The position numbers and the translations under genes were made by a program. Shown here in pieces: positions 44,551 through 54,761 of a DNA stretch of 64,000 bases. Below the pieces are notes generated by a model, which had not been told where the DNA came from, searched no databases, and saw nothing but the letters and a program-made list of their open reading frames with translations. Source of the stretch: Acinetobacter gandensis (GTDB taxonomy: Bacteria > Pseudomonadota > Gammaproteobacteria > Pseudomonadales > Moraxellaceae); contig NZ_LZDS01000028.1 in assembly GCF_001678755.1 (NCBI RefSeq), positions 186,001 through 250,000 on the forward strand, in the 5' to 3' direction. How positions within the stretch are numbered: the first letter of the stretch is position 1; the number at the start of each line of letters is the position of its first letter.

Positions 44551-45510
44551 TTATTCTTCTATAAAAGTCTGTCTAAAAAGTTTGATGCCATGAATCAGAC
44601 TAATCTGACGTTCACTTAAAGATTGCTCAAGTACAGCTAGCCCAGCATTTTGCTCTAAATATGGATCAATCCAACGCGCATCAATTAACGATACCCAATG
44701 ATCACTGTGCATATTTTGGGTAAAAATATCACTCAATGCGGTAATATCCGCGCCTTGAAAACCAAAAAGCAAAACAGGAGAATCACTATGTAAAATACCA
44801 ATTAATAATTCTGCATCTTGATTCTCTACAAATCGGCTGATTAAGCTGACCCAAAATGCTGCAATTTCGTAACAATAACTTATGTTATTGATTGGCAAAA
44901 TTAATACTTTATTTAATTTAGCTGTACCTTGTCGAATGATAGGTTGAAGCAATAACCCCAATCCAATCATGCTTTGTGCAAGCTGATACGGTGTAAAATT
45001 CAATAAGCGTGCAAAAGAATGCAAAGTATGATGTTCATAAAAGGAAGAGGTTTCTTCCGTACCGAACACCATAATTTCGTTATTCAACTTTCCAAGTTTA
45101 TCCAATAAAATATCTGGATCCCGAATCGAACGCATAACTCGATTGCGTTGATATAAGTCAATTAAGGTTTGCTTATAACGATATGGTGCATACAGAATAT
45201 TATCAAAAGCATCATCTATTTCGAGTAAATGCGCTAAAACCATTGGAAATTGGCGCTTTGAACTATCTTCACTACTAATCAAATTTGCAGCCAAAAAGCG
45301 TTTATCTTGAGGATTTGCAATAAAAAAATCTAAAGAAGGTAAAGCGCCATAAGCCTTCATGAAATTTTCATCACGCATTGCAAATTCTAAAGCCTCGGTA
45401 ATCCACTGATCAATGAGCTGAATCAGTGAATATTGATCACGGCTTTTTAAGAAATCACCACGCGCAGGACATTTCCCATAATATAGAGGTGTCGTTTTAA
45501 CTTCATACAT
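44551..45510 (-). CDS. tagF: TagF: T6SS regulator
   Basis: The ATG at 45510 has AGGA about 8-9 bases upstream; a GTG 6 bases earlier is in frame. The 319-aa product has the TagF/DUF2094 opening [12 protein letters not shown] (from about residue 11) and R-Q-F-P-M-V-L-A-H. TagF represses T6SS assembly post-translationally in Pseudomonas. It lies between tssM and tagN. Confidence 0.9.
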   Translation of the reverse strand: MYEVKTTPLYYGKCPARGDFLKSRDQYSLIQLIDQWITEALEFAMRDENFMKAYGALPSLDFFIANPQDKRFLAANLISSEDSSKRQFPMVLAHLLEIDDAFDNILYAPYRYKQTLIDLYQRNRVMRSIRDPDILLDKLGKLNNEIMVFGTEETSSFYEHHTLHSFARLLNFTPYQLAQSMIGLGLLLQPIIRQGTAKLNKVLILPINNISYCYEIAAFWVSLISRFVENQDAELLIGILHSDSPVLLFGFQGADITALSDIFTQNMHSDHWVSLIDARWIDPYLEQNAGLAVLEQSLSERQISLIHGIKLFRQTFIEE

Positions 45511-45570
45511 AGGCACTGTCCTGAAAATGTTTAACGCTTTTATTCAACATAGTGCATGTGATTATTCGCT

Positions 45571-48500
45571 TCATGGAGTTGTCGTTCCTTGTACAGACGC
45601 CATTGGAGAAGATGTTTGCGGTGCTGCTGGAGCTTGATTTGCTGGCATCGTTTGAGCAGCAACCACACGTACACCTTTATTTGTAACTACTTGATCAACC
45701 AAGGTCATACCTGCATAACCAGTGCCTGATGTAGGGCCAGAGGCATTACCACTTACCAAGCGGAAGTTTACTTTCACAAATACTTTTGGATTTTGTTTAC
45801 TACGCCAAATCATCTCAAAAGCATTTCCTTGCTGCGTACGCTGAGCACTTTCAACCAAACGATTAATACCATATTCACCAGGTTCATCAAAAATTGTGTG
45901 CGTTTGACCTTCTAAATCAATTGCAGTAATTCGGGCACCCGGAATTGAGCCTTTGTTTGGCCAAACGAAATTCACCCATTGCTGTACACCATTTTCGTAA
46001 ACCATACGTTGTCCATCAATATCAATGGTGTATGACAATAACTGCGAATTTTCCAGTGGGAAAAATTGGAAATTTGACTGATTACTTGCTACTGGAGTTG
46101 CTGCACCCGAAAGTTCACCTGTAGCAACGCCATTGCCAGGTGCAACATAACGTTGGAAGTTAGCAACAAATTGAGGATTCAACCCTATGCCTAAATCTTT
46201 CCACGTTTTGGTGGTTAAAGTATAACCACGACGGATAACCAATGGATCCAAATATTCTTTTACAAAGCGCGCAATACTCCCGTTTTCACCAAATATTTGA
46301 CTAATTTCGTTGCTTGTCGCTTGTAGCGTCGCATTACTATTGAATGGATATTTAGGCGCTAAATTTGTAGTGAATGGTTGATAAGCTTGCATTGCCCATA
46401 GTTTATTGATTTCATTTTGTGCTGGAATCAATAACACTTCAAATGACTGTGTTACAGGTTGCATAAATAGCTTTTGTATCATTTGTTGATCTAATTCATT
46501 TAAACCAACAGACATTTTTTCATCGACAAACTTTTGTGTCGCATTAAATACTGAGCTTTGATCATTGATGGTTTGTTTCACCAGCGTCATACTCGCTGGC
46601 CCCATATCACCACTGGTTTTCAAGTCGTTAAATTTACTGCGGACTTGACCCAATGATTGCATGTATTCATCCATGATGGATTTATTTTGCTGATCATCAC
46701 GTTTGCGTACCAGTTGATAGAACACATTAAATTCTTTGGCAATTACGCCTTGACCTGCACGTGCCGCAACTTGTTGCGCTTGCTGAGCATCGTCACGACT
46801 TAATACTTTACGTTTGAACCATGCCACAAATCCTTTTTGTGGCGCTGCAAGTTCCGCTTGAACAATAGGATTGTCCCAACTGGTTTCCTTCGCAATACGA
46901 TCTACAACTTTACGAATTGGCGAATTTTCAGGTTCACCTAATACATCAATAAATTTTACTTGTTGAGCGACATCATTGCCTTTTCCATAATGCACGCCAT
47001 TTAAAAATTTACGCCATTCCGCAATATATTCCTGTTTATACAGTTCTGTTAATTGCTTACTAATTTGATCAGGACTACCACTAAATGTCAGATCATCAGA
47101 TTGTGAAGTATTTAAAACCCAATCTTGCGTATCAGTCGGATTATTTGCCGCCTGATTAATGGCTTCCTTAACATACTGATCCCATGCATCGTAGGTAAAA
47201 ATACCTGGTAATGCATAGCTCCCTAGCATACTATTTTGGGCACTATCTCCCAAAATCTGTTTCACTGTAACCGCTGGGAAACGCACTGAACCACGCATTT
47301 TAATTTCATTATAAACGCGATCACGTGCAGGAATTCCCATTGTCACTGCCGTTAGTAATTGACGTGTTTGATCTACCAATAAAGTATCTGACTCAAGCGT
47401 TGGAAATGCAGGATCACCGGCCAAGGTCATGGCATAAGATAGTACTTGTTCTGCTTTTTGAATCATTTCGCCACGAGGCATTTGGCCACGATTTGAATCT
47501 AACCATGAACGCCAGAAACGCGTGACTTGATCACTTAAATGACTCGACTCAATATACTTATGGTTGCTAAGCATCAAATACGCTTTTAAAGCATTATAGG
47601 CATCTTGTGGATTGGCATCCGAAGGTTCTAGATACGGTTGATTCGATTTAACCGCTTGGGTGATTTGTACATTAACGTGATTTTGCTTAAGCGTTGCTTC
47701 ATTGGCTTTCACACGTTGTAAATATTGCCCCATATTTTGTTGAGAAGGCACCAATACTATTTGCTGAATCCCACGTAAATATTCAGTTTTTAACTTCTCA
47801 CGGATTTTATTCCCTTGATATAAACCAAAACTGTACTTTAACGGGCGGTCTTCATCAAAATGATCAAGTTGCTGCAAATGACCTTGTAAGATCAGTAAGG
47901 CATCTAGCTGAGTTTCTAACTCTCCACCGCTACGGCTTTCCATCTCAACAACTTTATTTAAATCAGCTTGAACTTCTGCAACCAATTGTTGGTTATTACG
48001 GTATGACCAAACCCAGAGTCCAAGCACCACAGCAACAATCATTAATGCAGCTATAAACGACATAAAACGGTGACGTTTACGGTTAGGATTAATATGTTGT
48101 TTGACTAAATTTTTATCTTTAAGAATAACGGTTGAGAACAGTCCTTTTAAGAAATAACCATGATCTTGCGATACTGAATTTGTTGGAATCCCAAACTCAC
48201 TGTCTGTACTTTTGACCAAGTGAAAATCTTCTGCAATTTGCTCTGTCATTGGACTTTCAATGACACCTTCTTGCAAGGCGCTGGTGAAGTAAAAACCACG
48301 GAATACAGGTTTAAATTGATAAGGATTATCTTGAAATAAAGTCCCAATAAACGTTTTTAAAACTGGCTTTAAGCTCTTAAACTCCAAAGGGAAAGTCATC
48401 ACACTTGGAGAAATATTTTGAGAATGTCGACGGCTTAAATGTGTCGTACTTACACTTTTTAGTCCATCGTACAAAATTGAATAATGTTTTTCGAACATTT

Positions 48501-49407
48501 CTACAGCATGTTCTGACGAGTCAGGATCATAAGGTAGCGTTGCCCCCCAAACTTGATCGAACTCATCTTTATCGTAACAATCAAAGAATTCAGTAAATCC
48601 TGCAATCAAATCCATCTTTGAAAAAACAATATATACTGGCGCAAAAATTTCTAATCGCTCCGTTAAATCTTGAATACGGGCACGTAAATTTTTAGCTAAT
48701 TTAATTGATTTTTCAGGACTTTGGCTTACCAACTCTGCAACTGAAACAATAACTATTAGGCCATTAATCGGTGCTTTTGAACGATTTTTCTTTAAAATGT
48801 TTAAGAAGCCTAACCATTCCGAATGATCTTCAGCATAAACTGAATAGCGACCTGCGGTATCGAGTAAAACCCCATCCGTAGAAAAAAACCAATCACAGTT
48901 ACGTGTACCACTTAGTCCGGCGGACACCATTTTTTGATGTGTTTCTTCAAAAGGAAAACGTAAACCTGAATTATAAATCGCAGAACTTTTACCTGCAGCT
49001 GGGTTACCAATGACCATATACCAAGGTAGCTCATATAATGCTGCATTGCCCTTTTTATCCCCCAGTTTAGATTTGCGAATCAACTGAATTGAATCTTTCA
49101 TTTGTTGGTTAATGAGTGCCAATTCTTCTTTATTTTTTTGTTTTCCGTATTCGGCTTCATTGTCTTTAGTTATCGCTTCCGCTAGTTCTTCACCTTGCTG
49201 CTTATGGCGATAATGCTGAACTAATTCATATATTCCCCAAAGAATTAATCCCAAAATATATACAGCGACAATGATATAAAATGTTTTTTGTGGAATCGAA
49301 TTGTGCATGGCCACAATAGCCACAAAAAACGACAAAGCCACCATCGCTTTAGGATTGGTGACATACTGCCAAACATAGCCGAGTATCGTATAAAATAATG
49401 TATTCAC
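45571..49407 (-). CDS. tssM: TssM (IcmF) inner-membrane T6SS core protein
   Basis: A 1278-aa protein starting at GTG. Two N-terminal membrane segments (about residues 20-35 and 42-61), a Walker A motif G-N-P-A-A-G-K-S (134-141) in the cytoplasmic GTPase-like domain, a third membrane segment near residue 455 and a long periplasmic part ending in a Q/P/A-rich tail. It spans the inner membrane to the outer membrane complex. No separate TssJ lipoprotein gene is in the window. Confidence 0.95.
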   Translation of the reverse strand: MNTLFYTILGYVWQYVTNPKAMVALSFFVAIVAMHNSIPQKTFYIIVAVYILGLILWGIYELVQHYRHKQQGEELAEAITKDNEAEYGKQKNKEELALINQQMKDSIQLIRKSKLGDKKGNAALYELPWYMVIGNPAAGKSSAIYNSGLRFPFEETHQKMVSAGLSGTRNCDWFFSTDGVLLDTAGRYSVYAEDHSEWLGFLNILKKNRSKAPINGLIVIVSVAELVSQSPEKSIKLAKNLRARIQDLTERLEIFAPVYIVFSKMDLIAGFTEFFDCYDKDEFDQVWGATLPYDPDSSEHAVEMFEKHYSILYDGLKSVSTTHLSRRHSQNISPSVMTFPLEFKSLKPVLKTFIGTLFQDNPYQFKPVFRGFYFTSALQEGVIESPMTEQIAEDFHLVKSTDSEFGIPTNSVSQDHGYFLKGLFSTVILKDKNLVKQHINPNRKRHRFMSFIAALMIVAVVLGLWVWSYRNNQQLVAEVQADLNKVVEMESRSGGELETQLDALLILQGHLQQLDHFDEDRPLKYSFGLYQGNKIREKLKTEYLRGIQQIVLVPSQQNMGQYLQRVKANEATLKQNHVNVQITQAVKSNQPYLEPSDANPQDAYNALKAYLMLSNHKYIESSHLSDQVTRFWRSWLDSNRGQMPRGEMIQKAEQVLSYAMTLAGDPAFPTLESDTLLVDQTRQLLTAVTMGIPARDRVYNEIKMRGSVRFPAVTVKQILGDSAQNSMLGSYALPGIFTYDAWDQYVKEAINQAANNPTDTQDWVLNTSQSDDLTFSGSPDQISKQLTELYKQEYIAEWRKFLNGVHYGKGNDVAQQVKFIDVLGEPENSPIRKVVDRIAKETSWDNPIVQAELAAPQKGFVAWFKRKVLSRDDAQQAQQVAARAGQGVIAKEFNVFYQLVRKRDDQQNKSIMDEYMQSLGQVRSKFNDLKTSGDMGPASMTLVKQTINDQSSVFNATQKFVDEKMSVGLNELDQQMIQKLFMQPVTQSFEVLLIPAQNEINKLWAMQAYQPFTTNLAPKYPFNSNATLQATSNEISQIFGENGSIARFVKEYLDPLVIRRGYTLTTKTWKDLGIGLNPQFVANFQRYVAPGNGVATGELSGAATPVASNQSNFQFFPLENSQLLSYTIDIDGQRMVYENGVQQWVNFVWPNKGSIPGARITAIDLEGQTHTIFDEPGEYGINRLVESAQRTQQGNAFEMIWRSKQNPKVFVKVNFRLVSGNASGPTSGTGYAGMTLVDQVVTNKGVRVVAAQTMPANQAPAAPQTSSPMASVQGTTTP

Positions 49408-49435
49408 AATTTTCTCAATATGGTCTTAATTTTAT

Positions 49436-50884
49436 TTAAATCATTTCTTGTTCAAATCTTTCATTACTTTCGCAGTCCTGAATAAAGGCAAAAGTTGATT
49501 TTTGATCTGTACTGTAAATCATCGCTATTAACTCTTCTGGCAAGTGCACACCTAACATAAAGCCAAAAATTTTAGCTAAATTTTGTGTATGCCCAAGATT
49601 TTGTTTTGTATATAAAAAATGGTGATTTTCTATCGCTGTATTTTCGAATGTTTGTTGAGTCTGCTTCATAACTTTGATATCAGTTGCTTCATCTAACATT
49701 AATAAAAATGGTTGTTCTTGCTCAAATTGAGCCAGTTGATTCAAATTTTGTTTCGTTAAACTATTTGATAAATTGGTTTCATTTGCGACAATTTGAACTA
49801 CTTTTATCGCTTCTAAATTTTCAATCTGAGTGGTTTGGCTCGCAATACACCAACTTGATACATATTCAGATGCAATATATTGTTCTTGTAGCCATGACTT
49901 TTCATCAATCCACTCTTGGTCAATCTCAGAATCAACATTTATAATCAAGCTGACTTCAGTGGTTTGTTCTGAAATCTGTTTGAGTAAATTTAACCAATCA
50001 CTATAAGCAACACTTACACCAATAAAATGTGCTTCTATATGAATGAGTGCAGGTAAAATAGAATACTCATCTGCAATTTTTTGTTTTAAATCATTAATTA
50101 CCTCATCCCGCCATTGATGGATCAAGTTTTCCGCCAATAAAATATGAATATTCAAGCGGTTTAAACGTGATACTTGAGTTTGGGTGCTAATATCTGATTC
50201 GTTTTCATCATTTGAACGATAACTTTGATCAACCCATGCTGGATGCATGCGATATTGATATGCCATTTCACTATCATAAAATAATGCAGATTTCTTTAAA
50301 TGGTCTGCAATGAAAAATATACTCTGTCCATGCTCTTCAAGCTGCTGTTGTATAAGTGCTTGGATCCGCTTTTCACGCATTGGCACAAGACTAAACTCAT
50401 CGTCATTGTCTTGATTTTCCGTCAATTCATCTAAGTCTGAAATTCTGTAAGATAAGACTGGTAAGCCATATCCATTGAATAATTTTTGATCTAGTTCTGG
50501 ACTTTTAAATTGTTGGATTTCCTCAACGATTTGTTCATTTTGGCCAAAGCTGTGTAATGCCGCGGCTGAAAAAACATGTAAAGAAAATTTTTCAATGTCT
50601 AAAGGCTTAGGTTTTGCATTTTCAATATTATTTAGATCTTGTTCTTCTGCTTTCAGTTGTGCCTGCTTTTCAGCTTCTAGTTTTTGTAGTTTACGGTATT
50701 GAATACCTTGATAAATTAAAAAAGGTGACAATAAAATCGCACATAATACAACGGGTAAAATGAAAAAAAAGATTAATAGATCTTTGGCAGATGGGTCATA
50801 ACCCGTATCTCGCCAATAATAAATCACACAACCAGCGCACAAAATAAATAGTGCGCTAAACGTGCCTATAATTAACTTTTTCAT
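49436..50884 (-). CDS. Unrecognised membrane protein of the T6SS operon
   Basis: Start chosen at the ATG overlapping the tssG stop (TAATG, 50884) with GGGGA upstream; the product is 482 aa. It has two close N-terminal membrane segments (about residues 4-23 and 35-58), a charged coiled-coil-like stretch (62-88) and a large soluble domain rich in Gln and Glu with no motif I can assign. It is not a standard Tss core protein. Lying between tssG and tssM, it is probably one of the Acinetobacter T6SS-associated (asa) genes; I cannot assign the letter. Confidence 0.8.
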   Translation of the reverse strand: MKKLIIGTFSALFILCAGCVIYYWRDTGYDPSAKDLLIFFFILPVVLCAILLSPFLIYQGIQYRKLQKLEAEKQAQLKAEEQDLNNIENAKPKPLDIEKFSLHVFSAAALHSFGQNEQIVEEIQQFKSPELDQKLFNGYGLPVLSYRISDLDELTENQDNDDEFSLVPMREKRIQALIQQQLEEHGQSIFFIADHLKKSALFYDSEMAYQYRMHPAWVDQSYRSNDENESDISTQTQVSRLNRLNIHILLAENLIHQWRDEVINDLKQKIADEYSILPALIHIEAHFIGVSVAYSDWLNLLKQISEQTTEVSLIINVDSEIDQEWIDEKSWLQEQYIASEYVSSWCIASQTTQIENLEAIKVVQIVANETNLSNSLTKQNLNQLAQFEQEQPFLLMLDEATDIKVMKQTQQTFENTAIENHHFLYTKQNLGHTQNLAKIFGFMLGVHLPEELIAMIYSTDQKSTFAFIQDCESNERFEQEMI

Positions 50885-51876
50885 TAAGTTGTCCCCATTA
50901 AGGCATAACAAGTTTCAGCATGATCTAATCGCTGTTTAGGCTGTAAAAAAGCGCCTTGAGCTAAACCAATTCCACCTTTTGAATTTAAACAAAGTGGCTT
51001 TATTTCTTCTTTTTTTAAAATTAAACGAATATCTACCATCAGTGTAGGACTACACCAAGTTTGGATTATTTGTTTTAGTTTTAAGCTTTTGGCTTGATTC
51101 GGTAAAAAACTTAAATACTCAGCATGACTTAATGGTCCAATGCTGACTTCTATTTTTTCATCAATTTGTCGTATCTTTTCACCACAAAATGTATTTAAAC
51201 CCAATAGGTTTGGTTGAGATCCCCCTAAGCAAGTTCTTTGATCTTCTTCAAAGACGAAAGTTTCAGGAATAAATTCACGTATATTAAATTCTTGTTTAAA
51301 AATACAGCTCAGCATCGTCTTCAAAGCATAAGCGGTATTGTTCTGCCCCTGCATTAATCCAGAAAATTCTGCAAAATAATCATCTAATTCTGGTTGTGCA
51401 TGTTGGCTTTTAATATAGCCACTTAAGGCATGCAAGATATCTAAATAGTGATTATCTTGTTCAATTTCATAACGTATCGGTAAATGATAATTTAAGCTCG
51501 CATCAACGTAATGTGCCGTTAATTTATGATTAAATAAACCTAAGAATTTCTGTGTTTCTTGGCGTTGCTGGCGTCCACTTAATTTAATTTTATTGGTATA
51601 ACTATAAGGCAAAGCCCCCTGAATACCCGTTAAACCAACCATTAAATTAGTCAACTGAACTTTTTCTTGATTCAGCTCTAGGGTTTCAATTTCCGAATTT
51701 GGAAAGTTTAAATTTAAGGAGCTATTAAACTCAAAGTCATTTGCCCAATGTGATTGAACCTTACCGTAAGGCGCATGACGTAATAAACGTGTCGCCTGTA
51801 CAAACTCATATGCTTTAGGTTCTTGAAAAAGACTGTCAATTACAGAGCTGTCTTGCCACCAACGTTCTGAACGCAT
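50884..51876 (-). CDS. tssG: TssG baseplate protein
   Basis: A 330-aa protein with the typical TssG start (F-x-E-P-K-A-Y-E-F-V-Q-A-T-R-L-L-R) and P-x-S-E-I-x-x-L, then G-L-T-G-I-Q-G-A-L-P-Y-S-Y-T. It overlaps tssF by 37 bases and the next gene by the TAATG junction. It is a subunit of the T6SS baseplate wedge. Confidence 0.94.
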   Translation of the reverse strand: MRSERWWQDSSVIDSLFQEPKAYEFVQATRLLRHAPYGKVQSHWANDFEFNSSLNLNFPNSEIETLELNQEKVQLTNLMVGLTGIQGALPYSYTNKIKLSGRQQRQETQKFLGLFNHKLTAHYVDASLNYHLPIRYEIEQDNHYLDILHALSGYIKSQHAQPELDDYFAEFSGLMQGQNNTAYALKTMLSCIFKQEFNIREFIPETFVFEEDQRTCLGGSQPNLLGLNTFCGEKIRQIDEKIEVSIGPLSHAEYLSFLPNQAKSLKLKQIIQTWCSPTLMVDIRLILKKEEIKPLCLNSKGGIGLAQGAFLQPKQRLDHAETCYALMGTT

Positions 51877-53648
51877 TGGTATAACTCCTGCTGTGTATTG
51901 ACATCAACAATGATGACATCGACAAAACTATTCATATTCACTTTCAGGTTAAAAACATGCGTTAATAATTGACTGAATATATAAAGACTGTGCCCTCTAA
52001 AAACTTCGGCATCAACTTCGACTTCGACTTTTAAACCACGTACAAATAAAGGAAACGGTTTGCTTTCTACCAATTTTTGTGTGGTTGAAAATTGGATATT
52101 TTTAATGGCATCGATAATAATTTGGTTTTCTTTAGACTTAGATAAGTTATAAAGCGCTAATAATTCTTTAATGTGCGAAACAGCATCGCCTTTCATTAGC
52201 GATAGGTTATTTAAAGACAAATGAGAAATAATACGCCACTGTTCTTTCTTATTTTGTTCAAAATAATAAGGAATAGAAGGACGTTTCAGCATAAGTGCTC
52301 GTCGCGCTAAATTACTGTCATTTAAGGTTAAAGCATTTTGATCTTTATTATAACTTTCGTATGGAAGCTCACGATTTGTGCATAATATCTCTGTACTGAT
52401 AAAGTCAGACTGTGTTGCATGTGGTTCTAGGGCACGCGAGATAACGGAGTAATTTAATTCCTGATGCTTATTTTTCATCTGTTCAGGATTTAAACTATAA
52501 AAGAATTGCACTTTGTCTTGATGATAATGACTCATGGCAAAAAATGGCAAAACTGGGTAAAACACCTGATCTTGATCACTTTTTTCACGTACCATATTCA
52601 TCTTCAAAATAGAATAAGCTTGGTAATACTCAGGATGATGTGCATCCGTGATCAGCGGATATTCCATTCGCTTGTGGTTGATTTTCTGCGGCTCAGCCTG
52701 CTTTTTAAATAAATTCACGATTGGAGTGGCAAACAATTTGAAGTTAGCTGCATTTAATTCTGAGTAGTTTCGGATAGATGCTTGATCATTCAGATTAAGC
52801 TTAAAATGCATTTGTAGCTCAAATTCACTTTGTTCTAAATTGAAATATTTTATGAAATCTAATTTCAATTTTAGAAAATTAAACTTTTCTGGTACGCAGA
52901 AATATTCCATCAATAATCGATATGCATGATGCGTATGTTGATCAATCGGAAGAACACTTTGCAGTTCATCAAACCCCATAATTTCAAAAGGATTGGCGAT
53001 ATCAAAACTATTCTGTCCTACACGTATTGAGAAACTTGTGCTGGCCTTAAAAATACTGTCCAAGACTTGTAATGGAAAATTAGAAATTGCATCAAGAAAA
53101 ATAGGTAAATTTTCTTGAGCCAAAAGTTGATTTTTTTGAGAGAAAATTTCAAAACCCATACTTAATGTGGCATTTTGATTTAAATGCATATGCGCAGAAG
53201 GATGAGTTTTAAATTTTATTTGTTTTAATTGAATAGGTAGTAACACCACATCTTGTACAGTTTGATATTCACACTGTACACCACGGGTACTTTTCGCTTT
53301 TAAAGTTGTTGCTTTGGGTATAACGTGTCGATCTGTGAGCTGCTTTATTTTATTGACATCTTCAAAGCTCACCACTGAACACGCGGGAAATGGTTTTAAA
53401 TATTGAGGAAACATCACCTCAAAAATTGAACGGGTAAAAATATCGTAACTGTCCGCCAGCTTTTTATCGATCCGAGCCGAAATTAAAGAAAATGCCTGAA
53501 TTAGACGTTCAATATGTGGGTCATCAATCTGTTCTTGATTTAAAGACAGACGTTGGGCAATTTTAGGGTATTTACTAGCAAACTCACGGGACTGTTGTCC
53601 AAATTCCTGTAGTTGTTTTTCGTAATACGGTAACAGCTCTTCAATCAC
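51840..53648 (-). CDS. tssF: TssF baseplate protein
   Basis: A 602-aa protein beginning with GTG. Y-Y-E-K-Q-L-Q-E-F-G-Q-Q-S-R-E-F-A and D-P-H-I-E-R-L-I-Q-A-F are the conserved TssF N-terminal helices. With TssG, TssE and TssK it builds the baseplate. Confidence 0.95.
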   Translation of the reverse strand: MIEELLPYYEKQLQEFGQQSREFASKYPKIAQRLSLNQEQIDDPHIERLIQAFSLISARIDKKLADSYDIFTRSIFEVMFPQYLKPFPACSVVSFEDVNKIKQLTDRHVIPKATTLKAKSTRGVQCEYQTVQDVVLLPIQLKQIKFKTHPSAHMHLNQNATLSMGFEIFSQKNQLLAQENLPIFLDAISNFPLQVLDSIFKASTSFSIRVGQNSFDIANPFEIMGFDELQSVLPIDQHTHHAYRLLMEYFCVPEKFNFLKLKLDFIKYFNLEQSEFELQMHFKLNLNDQASIRNYSELNAANFKLFATPIVNLFKKQAEPQKINHKRMEYPLITDAHHPEYYQAYSILKMNMVREKSDQDQVFYPVLPFFAMSHYHQDKVQFFYSLNPEQMKNKHQELNYSVISRALEPHATQSDFISTEILCTNRELPYESYNKDQNALTLNDSNLARRALMLKRPSIPYYFEQNKKEQWRIISHLSLNNLSLMKGDAVSHIKELLALYNLSKSKENQIIIDAIKNIQFSTTQKLVESKPFPLFVRGLKVEVEVDAEVFRGHSLYIFSQLLTHVFNLKVNMNSFVDVIIVDVNTQQELYQCVQNVGGKTAL

Positions 53649-53663
53649 AGATAACCCACTTCA

Positions 53664-54140
53664 TTAAGCTCTTGGTGAAATAACATATTGTTGTGTTGTT
53701 GGTTTTAATAAAGCATCAAAAATGACAGGCTCATATAAAGGATGAATATTTAAGTAAGCTTGAATACTTAAACAAAGTGCGCCCATGTTATGACCATCCA
53801 TTAACATCTCAACGCGAATTTGTTTTAGGCGAGGTTCATGTGCTGCAATTGACTGTTGAATTGACTGACAGATTTTGTCTCTATCTGTAGGATTCGCCGT
53901 TGATAAACCGACAAAATCGATAATGCCAAATTGCAAAATAGACTTTTGTGCCAAGGGAAAATCATCAATACAATTATCCAGTTTAGCCATTCGACTATTG
54001 AGCAAATCTTCTAAATCTGTAGCGACAGATTCACGAAGTTCTTGTAAAGATAAACCCTGTGTATGTTGCGCATCGGATGGCAGTAACCGGTCAAAAAGTG
54101 TCGTTCTAAAACCGTAAGGATAAAGTTGATCGAGATTCAT
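53664..54140 (-). CDS. tssE: TssE baseplate protein (gp25-like)
   Basis: A 158-aa gp25-family protein. L-F-D-R-L opens it, the first helix has S-V-A-T-D-L-E-D-L-L-N-S-R, and I-L-Q-F-G-I-I-D-F-V-G-L-S follows. The C-terminal region has the I-R-V-E-M-L strand. It follows hcp across a strong hairpin. Confidence 0.93.
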   Translation of the reverse strand: MNLDQLYPYGFRTTLFDRLLPSDAQHTQGLSLQELRESVATDLEDLLNSRMAKLDNCIDDFPLAQKSILQFGIIDFVGLSTANPTDRDKICQSIQQSIAAHEPRLKQIRVEMLMDGHNMGALCLSIQAYLNIHPLYEPVIFDALLKPTTQQYVISPRA

Positions 54141-54162
54141 ATCTTCTTATTAAAATGAGGAA

Positions 54163-54197
54163 AGAAAACATAGAGGCTAACTGAGTTAACCTCTATG
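54163..54197 (-). terminator. Terminator/attenuator-like hairpin between hcp and tssE
   Basis: CATAGAGG (54169-54176) pairs with CCTCTATG (54190-54197), and inner bases TAAC/GTTA extend the stem. On the minus strand TTTTCTTTCC follows, so a fraction of transcripts should end just after hcp. Confidence 0.75.
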
Positions 54198-54209
54198 GAA
54201 GTCAATATA

Positions 54210-54713
54210 TTACGCTGCGTAAGAAGCAGTGTTATTTGACAATGACCATTTCTTCGTAACAGCACCTTTCGCAGTACCGTTAATATCTTGTTGGTTATAT
54301 GTCCACTCTACAGCAGCATATTTCAAACCAAATGATTCGTGAGGAACACCTTCATCGTTTACTGTAGGTGTCACGCTTGAAACAAGTACATGTTTCAATT
54401 TGATTTGAAGATATTTAATACGTTTGTCGCCATTTGCACGGTAGAAATCAATTTGAACTTCGTCAAATGTATAACCCGCTGAACACGCTTCCCATAATTT
54501 TGGGCTCGTTGCATCAAGGTCTTTAACGAAAATCATATCTGAATGTTCAACACGTTCAGCAGTATGACCACCAACACTTGAAGACGTTGCAGATTTTGGT
54601 TGACGAATATTGTGCGTCCAAGAGTTCACTTCTAACCAACTCTTATGCTCAGCATCACGAGATTCGCCATCTACTTTGTACTTACCACGAAACTGAATGT
54701 ATATATCTTTCAT
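54210..54713 (-). CDS. hcp: Hcp tube protein
   Basis: A 167-aa Hcp (TssD) that stacks as hexamers to form the inner tube and is secreted. I-Y-I-Q-F-R-G-K-Y-K-V-D-G-E-S, the W-T-H-N-I-R-Q-P segment, D-x-A/T-S-P-K-L-W-E-A-C and K-L-K-H-V-L-V-S-S-V are the family pattern. It has 48 bases after tssC and a hairpin after the stop, consistent with extra expression. Confidence 0.96.
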   Translation of the reverse strand: MKDIYIQFRGKYKVDGESRDAEHKSWLEVNSWTHNIRQPKSATSSSVGGHTAERVEHSDMIFVKDLDATSPKLWEACSAGYTFDEVQIDFYRANGDKRIKYLQIKLKHVLVSSVTPTVNDEGVPHESFGLKYAAVEWTYNQQDINGTAKGAVTKKWSLSNNTASYAA

Positions 54714-54761
54714 TGTTCTGCATACCTATTTATTTAAAGTTATTATAAAGTTGACCCAAAA

